Shown: piece after piece, positions 49,688-63,500 of the stretch
Numbering within the stretch: the stretch's first letter is position 1
Layout: each line of letters opens with the position of its first letter
NCBI RefSeq assembly: GCF_001039355.2
Contig: NW_019775887.1
Span: forward strand, 113,950-177,949
Source: Lingula anatina
Lineage: Eukaryota; Brachiopoda; Lingulata; Lingulida; Lingulidae
Length of the DNA stretch: 64,000 nucleotides
Direction of reading: 5' to 3'
Notes under the pieces: model-generated
Database searches by the model: none
What the model was told of the DNA's origin: nothing
Seen by the model: only the letters and a program-made list of their open reading frames with translations
Program-made: the position numbers and the translations under genes

Positions 49688-52600
49688 GCGTATAAAAAGA
49701 AAAAGAAGTGCTGTCAGAATGAATTTTGTGTGACTCTTCTGATGTCATCTTTTTATGAAGAAACAGAAGGGCAAAAGATGTACAGGCTTTTGACAGAACT
49801 CAAGACTTACTGACTCAAAGGGAGCAAGTTGTGCAAACTGATTCAACTGTTTCTTCATTTCATCTTATTGTTCCAAAGTCAATATCACATCATGGTATTG
49901 GTCTTTTTTTTTCTCACAAGACCATCATAATGATCTGAAAAATAAACACCTCATTTTATGACCAGTCCTTCAGGAGAACCCAGTTGTTTTGCTTTAATAA
50001 TTTGGGTTCTAGCCACCCTCTACCACAGATTGATTTTTCACAAGATATTCAAAGATTTGATTTGTCTTTGGCTAATTCATGACAGTTCTCTGCTGTGATA
50101 CAGCCAATGTGTACATATGTCATTAGCAGAGACATATCTGTGAATATCTAGTGGCACTTGGTACTGGGGAGGTCCTAAGGTGCGCTGTCTTATTGTAATG
50201 GATATTCAGACACAAGTGACATAGTGACAGATGACGTTTTACGTTAATTTTCTACAACGTCATGTAAGGATCCTGAAGTACACTACTTGTGGTAAATGTT
50301 CGAAGTGTAATGTATATGGTAAATTCAAGAAAGGAGACCGAACTTGACATATTTATTTACAGATAGGATAAATGGTGCATCACCATGCCATTTGTTTACT
50401 TAGATTTAGAATTCGAAAGAGAGTATGATTGTGAAAATGTGTGCAGTTCTGTATGGCGGTGAACCTTTAAAAATTGGACGTAAGTTTCTGATTTGGATGG
50501 CGATTTTAATACCTTTCTGATGTCAGTATCTGTTTCAACGTGGCGGCTGTTCACTCACAACACAACAAAAACGTGCTCTTGAATAATTTTAACAGGCCCC
50601 AATAATGAGGGTACAAGTGATCTAACTTTTAGATATTAAAAAGTACACATTTAAGTGCTTTGGCATATATACAATACCTATATAGGCCATATTATACAAC
50701 GCTGTAACGAAACTTTGGTTTCATTCAAATATCTCTGACTCGGCTACTTTTATCCTACAACGGAAGTTGTTGGTAAAATTGAGCCAACGAACAGCGACTG
50801 TCTGAAAGTGTTTAACCACATTTCAGTATATTTTAATGTTAATGTTCAACTCCAAAACCGAACTTCAAGAAATAATACTACGGATATGTGAGATGTGTTT
50901 TGTTTTTCATTATGTATGTTTTAATTCTTAAAAATAAATATTCTATAAGTACACTTACAGAATGTCAATTCTCAGTTGATAACATGTTTTCTTCGCTGAG
51001 ATGTTCTAACACGTCTTTCCATGCCAAGTCTGGTGATGAAAAGCAGAGCAGAGGCTGCGTGCTAAAAATGTAAATAAAAAGTTGTCATTTTAACACATGC
51101 ATCACCACGTATCCTCTATTATGACCTCTTAATTTTTTGCTTATACGTGGACTCTAATCCAGACCCACCTTCAATAATTGTCATATGGCTAAATGTGTTT
51201 CTGCCACGGTCATACTAATCTTACATGTACATTTCCGCGCGGTACCGTTCACACGGATTTTCGGGTGACCCCCTCTTGCCATAATTCCAATTATTGAACA
51301 AAGCAAAAATATTAATTATTTAATGTAGGTTTATTTTCCTCTTTGGATTATAAATGTCAACACCAGAAACTAAGAGAGACCGGTTGTTAGGCAGGCCTCA
51401 TAAAGGATAGTTCTGCTCTGGCGTTGATGCTGCTTGTTAAATAACTTACGATGGTTTTAAAACCTAAGATGGAAATTAACCTTTATATTGGCCTCTCTCC
51501 GAACTCTTTCGTTTAAATGGTAGCAACAGAAGTAGAAAAACACATAATTCAAATTTCAATGATGGCTGAATGTTAAGCAGACGAAATATCGGAGGGTAAA
51601 TTTTCATTTTCACATTTCAAGTTCCATGTATATATTGGGGTTTAAAGGTGCATATTAAGCGAGTAGTTATGTCAAATCATTGTCANGCGTATAAAAAGAA
51701 AAAGAAGTGCTGTCAGAATGAATTTTGTGTGACTCTTCTGATGTCATCTTTTTATGAAGAAACAGAAGGGCAAAAGATGTACAGGCTTTTGACAGAACTC
51801 AAGACTTACTGACTCAAAGGGAGCAAGTTGTGCAAACTGATTCAACTGTTTCTTCATTTCATCTTATTGTTCCAAAGTCAATATCACATCATGGTATTGG
51901 TCTTTTTTTTCTCGCAAGACCATCATAATGATCTGAAAAACAAACACCTCATTTTATGACCGGTCCTTCAGGAGAACCCAGTTGTTTTGCTTTAATAATT
52001 TGGGTTCTAGCCACCCTGTACCACAGATTGATTTTTCACAAGATATTCAAAGATTTGATTTGTCTTTGGCTAATTCATGACAGTTCTCTGCTGTGATACA
52101 GCCAATGTGTACATATGTCATTAGCAGAGACATATCTGTGAATATCTAGTGGCACTTGGTACTGGGGAGGTCCTAAGGTGCACTGTCTTATTGTAATGGA
52201 TATTCAGACACAAGTGAGATATCAGCTGAAAAAAAAAAACTTACTTGTGCTGCACTTGCTAACTGTAATGGAACTTCAGTCACAAGTGACATAGTGACAG
52301 ATGACGTTTTACGTTAATTGTCTAGTACATCATGTAAGGATGCTGAAGTACACAACTTGTGATAAATGTTGAACGTGTAATGTATATGGTAAATTCAAGA
52401 AAGGAGACCGAACTTGACATATTTATTTACAGATAGGATAAATGGTGCATCACCATGCCATTTGTTTACTTAGATTTAGAATTCGAAAGAGAGTATGATT
52501 GTGAAAATGTGTGCAGTTCTGTATGGCGGTGAACCTTTAAAAAATTAAATTGGACGTAAGTTTCTGATTTGGATGGCGATTTTAATACCTTTCTGATGTC

Positions 52601-53755
52601 AGTATCTGTTTCAACGTGGCAGCTGTTCACTCAGAACAACAAAAACGTGCTCTTGAATAATTTTAACAGGCCCCAGTAATGAGGGTACAAGTGATCTAAC
52701 TTTTAGATATTAAAAAGTACACATTTAAGTGCTTTGGCATATATACAATACCTATGTAGGCCATATTATACAAAGCTGTAATGAAACTTTGGTTTCATTC
52801 AGATATCTCTGACTCGGCTACTTTTATCCTACAACGGAAGTTGTTGGTAAAATTGAGCCAACAAACAGCGACTGTCTGAAAGTGTTTAACCACATTTCAG
52901 TATATTTTAATGTTAAATGTTCAACTCCAAAACCGAACTTCAAGAAATAATACTACGGATATGTGAGATGTGTTTTGTTTTTCATTATGTATTTTTTAAT
53001 TCTTAAAAATAAATATCCTATAAGTACACTTACAGAATGTCAATTCTCAGTTGATAACATGTTTTCTTCGCTGAGATGTTCTAACACGTCTTTCCATGCC
53101 AAGCCTGGTGATGAAAAGCAGAGCAGAGGCTGCGTGCTGGAAATGTAAATAAAGAGTTGTCATTTTAACACATGCATCACCACGTATCCTCTATTATGAC
53201 CTCTTAATTTTTTTGCTTATACGTGGACTCTAATCCAGCCCCACCTTCAATAATTGTCATATGGCTAAATGTGTTTCTGCCACGGTCCTACTAACCTTAC
53301 ACTTCCGCGCGGTACCGTTCACACGGATTTTCGGGTGACCCCCTCTTGCTATAATTCCAATTATTGAACAAAGCAGAAATATTAATTATTTAATGTAGAT
53401 TTATTTTCCTCTTTGGATTATAAATGTCAACACCAGAAACTAAGAGAGACCGGTTGTTAGGCAGGCCTCATAAAGGATAGTTCTGCTCTGGCGTTGATGC
53501 TGCTTGTTAAATAACTTACGATGGTTTTAAAACCTAAGATGGAAATTAACCTTTATATTGGCCTCTCTCCGAACTCTTTCGTTTAAATGGTAGCAACAGA
53601 AGTAGAAAAACACATAATTCAAATTTCAATGATGGCTGAATGATAAGAAGACGAAATATCGGAGGGTAAATTTTCATTTTCACATTTCAAGTTCCATGTA
53701 TATATTGGGGTTTAAAGGTGCATATTAAGCGAGTAGTTATGTCAAATCATTGTCA
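49688..53755. repeat. Two-kilobase duplication across a single N
   Basis: 49688-51685 is repeated at 51687-53755, with one N at 51686. The copies are nearly identical, differing by scattered substitutions and a roughly 70 bp insertion near 52220-52290 in the second copy. The repeat starts 24 bp after the borealin stop codon, so copy 1 contains the borealin 3' UTR and its AATAAA. Probably both haplotypes of one locus. No credible coding sequence was found in either copy. Confidence 0.88.
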
Positions 53756-54501
53756 TAAACCCGACTAAATGCCAACGTAAAATTTCAAATCGCAGATTTC
53801 AAATCACAGAAATATATGTCATTACCCCCCCCCCCCCCCCCCAAAAAAAAAAAAAAAATCTGTGTACTTTGCTAGCTTTACTGTCTGGAGGGAGAAGACG
53901 ATCAAATTTGCAACAGAAATTTGAAGAAGGTGCAATTTTAAAACATTTTTCGGCTAACCGAGTCATTTATTTATTTTATTTTATTATTTGCCTTTGTTAT
54001 GTGGCTTTTATTTGGGTTGTGTAAGAAAGTGTGCAGTAAACTATTCGTATTTCCCAGAAAACGGTTATTGAAAATAAGACGAAAGTTATGACAGACTTGT
54101 TAAGCACTAGTTGACGATTTAAACATTTAGACAAAAAGATGCTTCTACCGAAAAAAAAAAAACAAACACTTGTCTACAACACGACAAATTTGCGTAAGAT
54201 TCCAAGGTCGACTTAAATAAAAAATTCCATTTTATTGTGGGCCCTGGAGTATATTTCTGTATACTTTTATCTTGCAAAGAATTATGTGACAATCTGAAAA
54301 ATAAACTCCGTGCGCAAAATACAGCGGCATAAAGGGGGCGCATTTTTTTACTTTCAAAATAGTAGCAATAGTTTGTTCGACCTCGGGTAGGTATGTGTCA
54401 ATAATAGGTAAAGTGCTTTTTTTCGGTATAATTCGTGTCACAGTCTGGTAAACGGCACGTTTAACAGACCACATTCAGCTTGCTGTGCTGAACTATCAGA
54501 A
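53756..54501. other. Upstream region of MOXD1
   Basis: It holds a poly-C/poly-A run (53826-53860) and AT-rich sequence. No gene or clear promoter motif was recognised. Confidence 0.5.
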
Positions 54502-57500
54502 ATGTTGGTCTTAACCGTTTTCACAGCGTTTGCTACCACCGTCATTGGCTCTCCCAGTTTTGCTGACTTTACCCATCACGTGGTTTTAAAGGATGGCGTC
54601 TACTTTTTATCCTGGAAATTCGACAATGAAACCATCACGTTCGAGACCCAGGTTCGAACCACAGGCTATGTAGGACTAGGATTCTCTCCCAATGGGGGTA
54701 TGACAGGGGCGGATATCGTTATCGGATGGGTGAAGGACGGAGCAGCTTATTTAAAGGTAATATAAGAGGCATTTGGGTGCTGGTTTATTTTTCACTTAGA
54801 TCATGTCTTTAGTGTGTCCAGATTGACTTTAATCGACCACAATTAAGTCTTGATTTGCGGACAAGGATTCAGCGTTGTTCTACCCTCTACCAGGGCTGCA
54901 TATTATATTACGTGGCCTTATTCTCTAACGCGACCCTGCGAGCAGCGTTGTTCAGTGCCTTGGTGTTTTTAATGTGCGGAAAGGATTCTCGAAATATTTC
55001 GTACAAAAAATTCCTATGCCTTCACACTTATTTTTTGTGTACTAATTCATTTATCTATTTTTCCAACGGTGCGAGGTCGATGTCGTCCCATATTTCATCT
55101 TAGCTAGTTTGGTTCAGGGGCGCCAAAACGACAACATCAACAACACGCTTCGTGCCTTCTAGTACCAGAGTTCAACGATAATCCCTTACTGCGATCCTTT
55201 AATTGGCAAATAGGGGATAATGGTTTTGGGTACTCACCTTTAGAATATAAAAGACAACTTAAGGATTAGTTTGCACTAAAAACGGTCGTGCTTTCAATAG
55301 CAAGTCCTATTTTCGATAAGCTCCACAGTGTATTTGTAATCAAAATGTGTATGCGCACATTTATGCGTAAGTCTAAGTTTCACGTACATTTGCTGTAGTA
55401 ATGTCTAAGACTTACAATATCGCTGTAGGGTATATCGGTAGGGAAAATCTCCATTGTCCATATGAAAATAATAGCAATTGGGGCGATAAAGGCTTTACAC
55501 TTAAACCTGAAAAAATACGCGAAGCATGACTTTCAGAAAAAAAAGTAGCACCGCCTTATTACTATAAAGAGTCAGAAAACAAGATGAAGAACTTTCACAA
55601 GTTGTAAATTTTGTTTGCCTTGGTTTTTGCGTCTACATATATATCAACCGACGTTTAATTCCAATGTTAAACTTAAACGATTTTTATCATGATTCATAAA
55701 TGGCGTTTATACTATTTTTTGCCAAAAAAAAAAAAAAAAAACAAATAAAAAAAAATTCTCTTAAAATAGGAAAAAGTAGGATAATCCCCTAAAATAGGTA
55801 AAAATATGAACTTGACGTCCCGTCAGTTTCATTTGCTTTCATAGCTTTGTAAAAAAAAATTTTGTTTTCGTCCACGTTAATTTCATCTTCCAAAATTCTT
55901 TGCTATTGCTGCTTATTTCTTTTTACTGTCATACAGACTCTGTTACTTACACTTCAGCTTTCAAGAAAAGAGATCAATGAAAAGAAAGAGAATTGTCTTT
56001 TACTTCAGTCATTATTGTTTAAAAGTTCAGTCAATACACTAATTAAGCTAAAACTTTAATACCCGTCTAAATCCAAGCCTATTGATTTATGTGTAATCGG
56101 ACACTACATCAGTATCTGCAAATACATTTCTAAACATTGCAACAGGGTAAATGTTAGGTCTCAGTTCTGGAGCATTGCTATCATTTAACTCCATTTTGAC
56201 AACAGTATCTACATCAGATTTCCTTTGTTCATTTGTCCCGTGTGGCATTACCTCATCTTGAAATTCACTTTTTATAGATTGGAGTGAAACCATTGTCCCA
56301 TGTGGTATGTTCTCTCCTTGAAATTCCTTTCTTATAGTCTGAAGTGAGACTTCTGTGTGAATCATTTCATGTTGTTTGCATTGACTTTTGATGCTATGAC
56401 TCTTTTCACAATACTTGCATTTAAATGATTTTTCTTCAGTGTGGTTCTTTTCGTGTAGTATACAACTTTGTTTACTACAGAAACTACTTTCACAATACTG
56501 GCATTTGAATGGTTTTTCTCCAGTGTGGGTCCTTTCATGTTGTTCACATTTACTTTTGACGCAAAAACTCTTTTCACAATACTTGCATTTAAATGGTTTT
56601 TCTCCGGTGTGGTTCATTTCATGTTGTATACAACTTTGTTTGCTACAGAAACTATTTTCACAATACTGGCATTTGAATGGTTTTTCTCCAGTATGGGTCC
56701 TTTCATGTTTTATAAAATTTTGCTTACGACCAAAACTCTTTCCACAATACTGACATTTGAATGGTTTTTTTCCAGTGTGGTTCATTTCATGTTGTATACA
56801 ACTTTGTTTTATGCTGAAACTCTTTTCACAATACTGACATTTGAAGGGTTTTTCTCCAGTGTGGGTCCTTTCATGTCGTATACAACCCCGTTTAACATTA
56901 AAACTCTTTTCACAATACTGGCATTGGAATGGTTTTTCTCCAGTGTGGATCATTTCATGCTGCATACAATTTCGTTTACCACTGAAACTCTTTTCACAAT
57001 ACTGGCATTTAAATGGTTTTTCTCCGGTGTGAGTCTTTTCATGTGCTATACAACCCTGTTTAATTTTAAAACACTTTTCACAATACTGGCATTTGAATGG
57101 TTTTTCTCCAGAGTGAGTCCTTTCATGTTGTTTACATTTACTTTTGACACTATAACTTTTCTCACAATACTGGCATTTAAATGGTTTTTCAACAGTGTGG
57201 ATCATTTCATGTTGCATACAGTTTGGTTTACCACTAAAACTTTTGTCACAATACTGGCATTTAAATGGTTTTTCTCCAGTGTGAATCCTTTCATGTTGTT
57301 TATATTTACTTTGGCGGGTAAAACTCTTTCCACAATACTGGCATTTGAATGGTTTTTCTCCAGTGTGGTTCATTTCATGTTGTATGCAACTCCATTTAAC
57401 AGTGAATTTCTTTTCACAATACTGGCATTTGAAGGGTTTCTCTCCAGTGTGGGTCCTTTCATGTTGTATACAACTAGGTCTGACAATAAATCTCTTTTCA

Positions 57501-60500
57501 CAATACTGGCATTTGAAAGGTTTTTCTCCAGTGTGGATCCTTTCATGATGTATACAGCTCTTTTTAACACTAAAACTCTTTTCACAATACTGGCATTTGA
57601 AAGGTTTTTCTCCAGTGTGGATCCTTTCATGATGTATACAGCTCTTTTTAACACTAAAACTCTTTTCACAATACTGGCATTTGAATGGCTTTTCTCCAGT
57701 GTGAGCCATTTTGTTCCTTTTTACAACACAACTCATGGACGGTCACTTCCCTCCTGTCATTTCTTAAGTAGTTGTTTCTGTTATTTAATCTCCTTTCACA
57801 TGATCTGTATTTGTATTGTTGCTCTCCACTTAGTTTATATCATTTTTCATGGTTTCTGCAGGTATATGTTATATATGGCAGGTGTCAGTCTTCTTGCTCC
57901 TTGTTGAGAACAGTAACTGCTGGAGCCTGGAAATCTTGTGACAAGTACAAAACCAACCTCTGTTCTCAAAGTAATGTTCAGGTATGCATTCAACTAATAG
58001 CCAATCCTTCACCAGTAGCACCTCCAATACTTCAGGTGTTTATTTTAGTTACTTACATCTTGAATTCCTAGTTTTGACTATTATGATTCCACATTTACTT
58101 GAGTCCATAAATAACCCACTATGGTGTTCTATATTGTTCAGCTAAATGAAAAACAAAGTCTTTAAAGTCAATGTGCCTTCTCTCTTGAACATCAGATAGG
58201 TACACCCGATAAATGAAGATAAAGAATTTGCCGAACGATACCCGACATTTGAACGCAGCGATGAATGGCACTTAGAGCTATATGAATACCAGACTTCTAT
58301 GAGTTTATTAATTTCAACTGTTTAGAATGGACTGTGCGTACAGATTTCCATGCAGGGCGTCACGCACTCAGTCTACAACGGTCGTGACGACGTGGAACAA
58401 CTTCTTGAAGGCGAGGTGCAGTTAACGTGAACGTAGAGTTGCAATCTCACGAGCGACCAGATTTCGCTCTAAACATCTTTCAGCAAAGTTCCGTGATGCT
58501 ATCTGAGCCTTTCCGCTTATAACTGCAAACAGCAGCCTGGATAACTAGAAGTAAACATCAGCTAAAAGCTACAAGATTCGTATCAGTGAAAAGGGTAATA
58601 CGCTCTTGTACGATACTATTAGTCTAATAGCTTCCAGGACAAGCCGCATTGCAATTCATCAACGGAGTGTTTGAGATTAGCTTTACCGTCAACAGGTTAA
58701 AGAATGTGCTTTCTTAGAATTCACTAGTAGATCTTAAATCTAATATATTATGTAATATCAAAAATATTGTCAATAATATTTAGACGAATTAAAAATAAAC
58801 TCCCTTTTTCCAATGGACTCCGAAATAAATGATCGAACGAACCGCCCTTTTTTGCAGGAAAAAAACGGTCGGCTCTTAGTAAATTTTTCTAAGTAGACGA
58901 AGGTTTCGTGCGGAAAAAAGACCCTCATTTTGAAATTGCTGAACGTGCCTGAAATGGATTGTCATCCTGAAATGGATTGTCATACCTGAAATGGGTTGTC
59001 AGCTGTTGAGACTTAAAAGTTGTTTGTACCTCTCATGTTCCAAATCTCTCGATCTCCCTTCACTCTCAGGAGACTCGATTATAATGCTCAAGTGCGAAGA
59101 GAACACGTACTAACCGCGGGAGCAAACAAATAGGCTTAGAATACAGGTGCAGTGTTGCGCAAAGCTTGGGCATAATAACTTTTTCCATGCGCAAAGGAAC
59201 ATTTACGTCAGTCTATTGTTTACTCAGTCGGGAATTCGAAGGGATTACAAAAGAACTAAATCCAAAATTTAAAACCAAACTTAATTTGTAGTCTACCCTG
59301 ACCTTAGACTATATAGATCAGTAGCAGTCAGTTTTCTGACAATAAAGACGTGTCTCATGTGTCATACAACTGTACCAATACTAGCTTGGGGGGGAAGGGG
59401 TGGGTGGGGGACGGGCAAGTTCACGAACTTCGAAGGAAGTTGGCCCCCCTTCAATTTATGAAATTTATGTACGACGTACAAAATTTATTACGTGCCCTTG
59501 TAACTTGACCAAACTCCACCTGGCAAAGAAAGGGTCGGTCGTAAAATCCCTTTTATTCAACTTAATACATGCATTTGGAGAACTCAGTGTCTTTTTTTCC
59601 CATCTGAAGCTATCCACCATAATTGCACGTTTTCAAAAGAATCATCACTAATATCGAACAAATTTTGACAGTATTGACGTATACATATGCAAGTACACAT
59701 ACACAATTTTTTTCCAAAAATGCTCAGGACCGATATGCCACTGCGACCCAAGAGCCATCTGTCGACGAAAGCCAAGACGTGGAACTAATCTCCGGCAGTG
59801 AGAACGGCACTTTTACGACTTTACGTTTTAGACGTAAACTGGTCACGTGCGATATTAAGGACAACGAGATAACAGTGAGTAATAGTAATATGAATACTTG
59901 ACGAGAGAGAGAGACTCAGAAAACAAACAAAAGCGTACAGAAAATTTGCCAAAACACAAATCAAAGGGGTAATTCTTCTTCAAAAATAAATTGAACTCCG
60001 GTGGATATGAAATTTTAATAAAGAGTTGGGTCTGGCATTTTTCTTCTTCTTGAAAACCACTGCGATAAAATCTATTTTGTTTTGTAACAAGAATGGCGGA
60101 CCCCCACCCTAGTTCTACGTATCTGTGCGAAAAATGGCAGATTTAGGGAGGGCAAGGGGCGACAAAAATGTTTTTCATTCTTTTCGACATCCGAATTCCG
60201 CCAGTGTAAAATATCATATTGCCCTTCGCCCTTTGACGTATGTTATATGATTTTTATTTTCATGTTTAGCAAAATACCATGCGCGTCATATGGGCTTACC
60301 ACGATTCAGACCCAGTGACTGTGACGAATCTTCTGTATCATGGGAACGTGAACCGTGGAGCGAAGAGCATGTTTCTTCTGGAGCCGGCTGATAACCGAGT
60401 GAAAACCGTCACCATACCGAGCGATGCGTATACCATGGAATTTGTACACAATAAGGTAAATCAGTTTTATGAGTAATGATAGCTCGTGCCTTCAGTTGAA

Positions 60501-63500
60501 ACCATCGTTAATTACCCCCTAGCTGCCGTGTCAGACATTTAAGCTGATTCCTTTGATTGTACTTAGAGAGAATCCCCCGCACAGTTGAACCGATCCAGCT
60601 AGTGCAATGGGTCAATCTGAATGGCACCTATAGATCAACACGATCGAACGTTTTTTTTACCAATATGACGTACTTAACTTTCAGGTCCGTGTACCATCAA
60701 CTTCTGACACTACATATTGGTGTTCAGGCTTCACGCTGCCCAGTTTTCCTGAGGTCCATCACATGATCAAGGTACGTAGCCGTTCTTCATGACGGGAAAG
60801 CTAAATATATAAAAGAATATACCGACGTCGTTTTTCTTCGGACGTTTTAGTGCATTTCTCTTGTACTGCAGGTCTTTTAATCGATTTGACTTATGCAAAT
60901 TAGATATACATTTGTGATTTAACCAAAAAAAAAAAAAAAACACGATACAAGATCTTACTTATTTAGACTCTAAATGATTTAAAAACGTCTCGGTACCGCT
61001 TGGATTCTTCCAGTATTTTCGTATCAATTGCATCCTAAAGCAATTTATGTAGGTATTGTAAGCGTAATAAAAACATAATAATACATATATCAATGGTGGG
61101 GACGTTTTATTACACGTGCGAACACTTACGAATTACACGTACATGATGGCGAAACCAATGTGTCAAGACCCAATCCCGCCAATATTTTGAGAGTATACAT
61201 TGCTCACGTTCTAGGGAGAGCCAATAGTTCCAGTCGGCCACGAAGCTCTCGTACACCACATCGTAGTGTACGCCTGCAGCCATCAGTTTAACTTCACCCA
61301 GTACGCCAATTACAGTGAACCATGTGACCTTCAGGCCAATATGCCTCCAGATCTCAAGTTGTGTGTCCTGCTGTTGATGGCGTGGGCAGTAGGAGGAGAG
61401 GTCAGTACCTATGCAGAATATCTATATCCGTTGCAGGTTATTGCAATTTTAAAATCATCGTCTTTTTTACCTAAAGGCGTCCGCCAAGAAGGATATACAG
61501 TGTACTTTTATTTCTGTTAGTTTATTCGTCGACAGCTTAACTCAAAAAGTTAGACCTATAGTTATTTTGATAAAATTTTAGGAAAGGTCAGCTACAGTCC
61601 AACTTTTAAGTGATTAGATCTTGGTGACGATCTATTTATTAATAAATGGTTATAATTATTGTTAGATAGATAATTATTTTTCTTGATGGAGGTCTGCTCT
61701 GAGTGATTTTATAGTTTCATATTAAATGATCTTTCGTTGACAATGCTTCTTGTGAATGCAATGAATAAGGCAATTGCCAAACCAGTCAACTTATCGATTC
61801 ATTCAACTTATCTGACATTACAGGCTCAGGTGTATCCAGAAAATGTTGGCTTACCTTTTGGGGGTGAAGGCGATCCCACCTTCCTTTATGTTGAAACTCA
61901 CTATGACAACCCAGGTCTAAGAAATGGTAAGTTTAGGTGTAACGAGACTTCCGACCAGTCTGCGTTTTAAGTTGTAGGCCTAATAATTGAAGATATGTGG
62001 TATGCTGATCTGTTTTCATCATTTTATTAACAAAAACAGACTTGGGATGTTTCAGTATGTTAAAGACCATAAGGTTGTGTGTCATGTATTGTAGTTGTAA
62101 TTCCCAACTTTCAGTTAAGTTTTATATTTTATGATTTTGTACATGTCAGTCGGATATTTTTTCAGCACCATGAACAAAATACTGAAAACCTTATTGGCAA
62201 ATTTCAGTTTATTGCATGCAGGTTTGGGGCTATTTCTTGTCCTTGGATAGGATTTGTCTTCATATTGCATGCATTAGTTATCCGGTTTTATTTTTACAGA
62301 AATAAAATTTTTGAATCTATGAATGGACTGAGAACCAAAAAAATGTTACAGTCTAGATTCAAAAACATCAAAGTCTTGCCTCTGTTTACATTGAGCGGCT
62401 CCCTCGATAATTTAATATCTATTTTATTTCGTTGCATTCAACTAAATTTCATTTTCCTTACAGATTATGTTGATTCATCTGGCGTTCGTTTTACCTTTAT
62501 TCCACGCCGCCGCCAGTATGACGCAGGAGTTTTGGAAATAGGCGCACTTACCTATAAGAATTATGTCATTCCGCCATACTATGACGAGTTCTATACTTGG
62601 GGACAGTGCTCCGGTTGCTTACAAAGCGTACGCAGAAGCAAAATTGATTAATGTAGATGTATACCAATGTTTAGCTACATGTACTACATGTATATTGGGA
62701 TAGTTTTTCAATATCACCAATAACAGGGAAACAACTTAAGGGATTCATAATCACAACTGAGTAGAATAGCATTCATTTGGATGAGTAGGAGACGCTAGGC
62801 CTATAATAGTATAAGTTAATATATACTTCTCGTAAGGCAAATGATGGCAAAATGTAGGCACAATTTGCATAACAAAAACTAAATGTCAATCATTGCTTAT
62901 CAAAACCCACATACATAAGACCACGCTTTTTATCTTTATTTCGTTCCAGGCTTTAGAAAACGTGCCACAAGGTATAAAAGTGTTTAGTACCTTCCTCCAC
63001 ACACATTTGGCGGGAACTGCCATTTACATGCGTCACTTCCGGAACGGAACAGAACTTCCGTACATTGCATACGACGAAAACTACGATTTCAACTTTCAGG
63101 AGTACAGATATTTTACTGAACCCGTAACCGTCCTGTCGGTGCGTTTATATAACATATATTTCAAGAGAGAATTCATGTTTCTAGGTTTATTATCTTACGC
63201 TGTTTAGTGTAAGCTAGACGGAAACAAACTCATATCGGCTATGGCCACTTCTTAACCAGAAAATAAGATGAGAGTTTGTGTCAAAAAGCAAAACCTGATC
63301 GATGTTGGAGGTGGATTTAAAATAACATGTCCGCGAAAATGCAGGGCAAATTAGGGCCTATAAAACAAACTTTTGGCTTTTTTCTGTAATTTGTTTGAGC
63401 AAATGAAATTGTAATGACCTGTACCGTAAAGTACAGTGTATAGTGTGTGTTTAATTTAACATAGACCTAAATGAGAGAACAATGGAAATATCGCCTATCC

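Noticed and set aside
50888-53148. Similar 61-codon frames at 50888-51073 and 52963-53148
   Set aside because: They lie in the two copies of the duplicated 2 kb block, so conservation reflects the duplication. They begin with GTG, not ATG, and resemble no protein.
56468-57907. A plus-strand frame of 479 codons
   Set aside because: It is the antisense of the periodic zinc-finger array; the 84 bp repeat unit keeps the opposite strand open. Its peptide is a monotonous Phe-rich repeat with no family likeness.
54502-59874. Possibility that exons between MOXD1 exons 1 and 2 were missed
   Set aside because: The AYLK to DRYATATQ junction is in phase and matches the family at the equivalent point, so no extra exon is needed.
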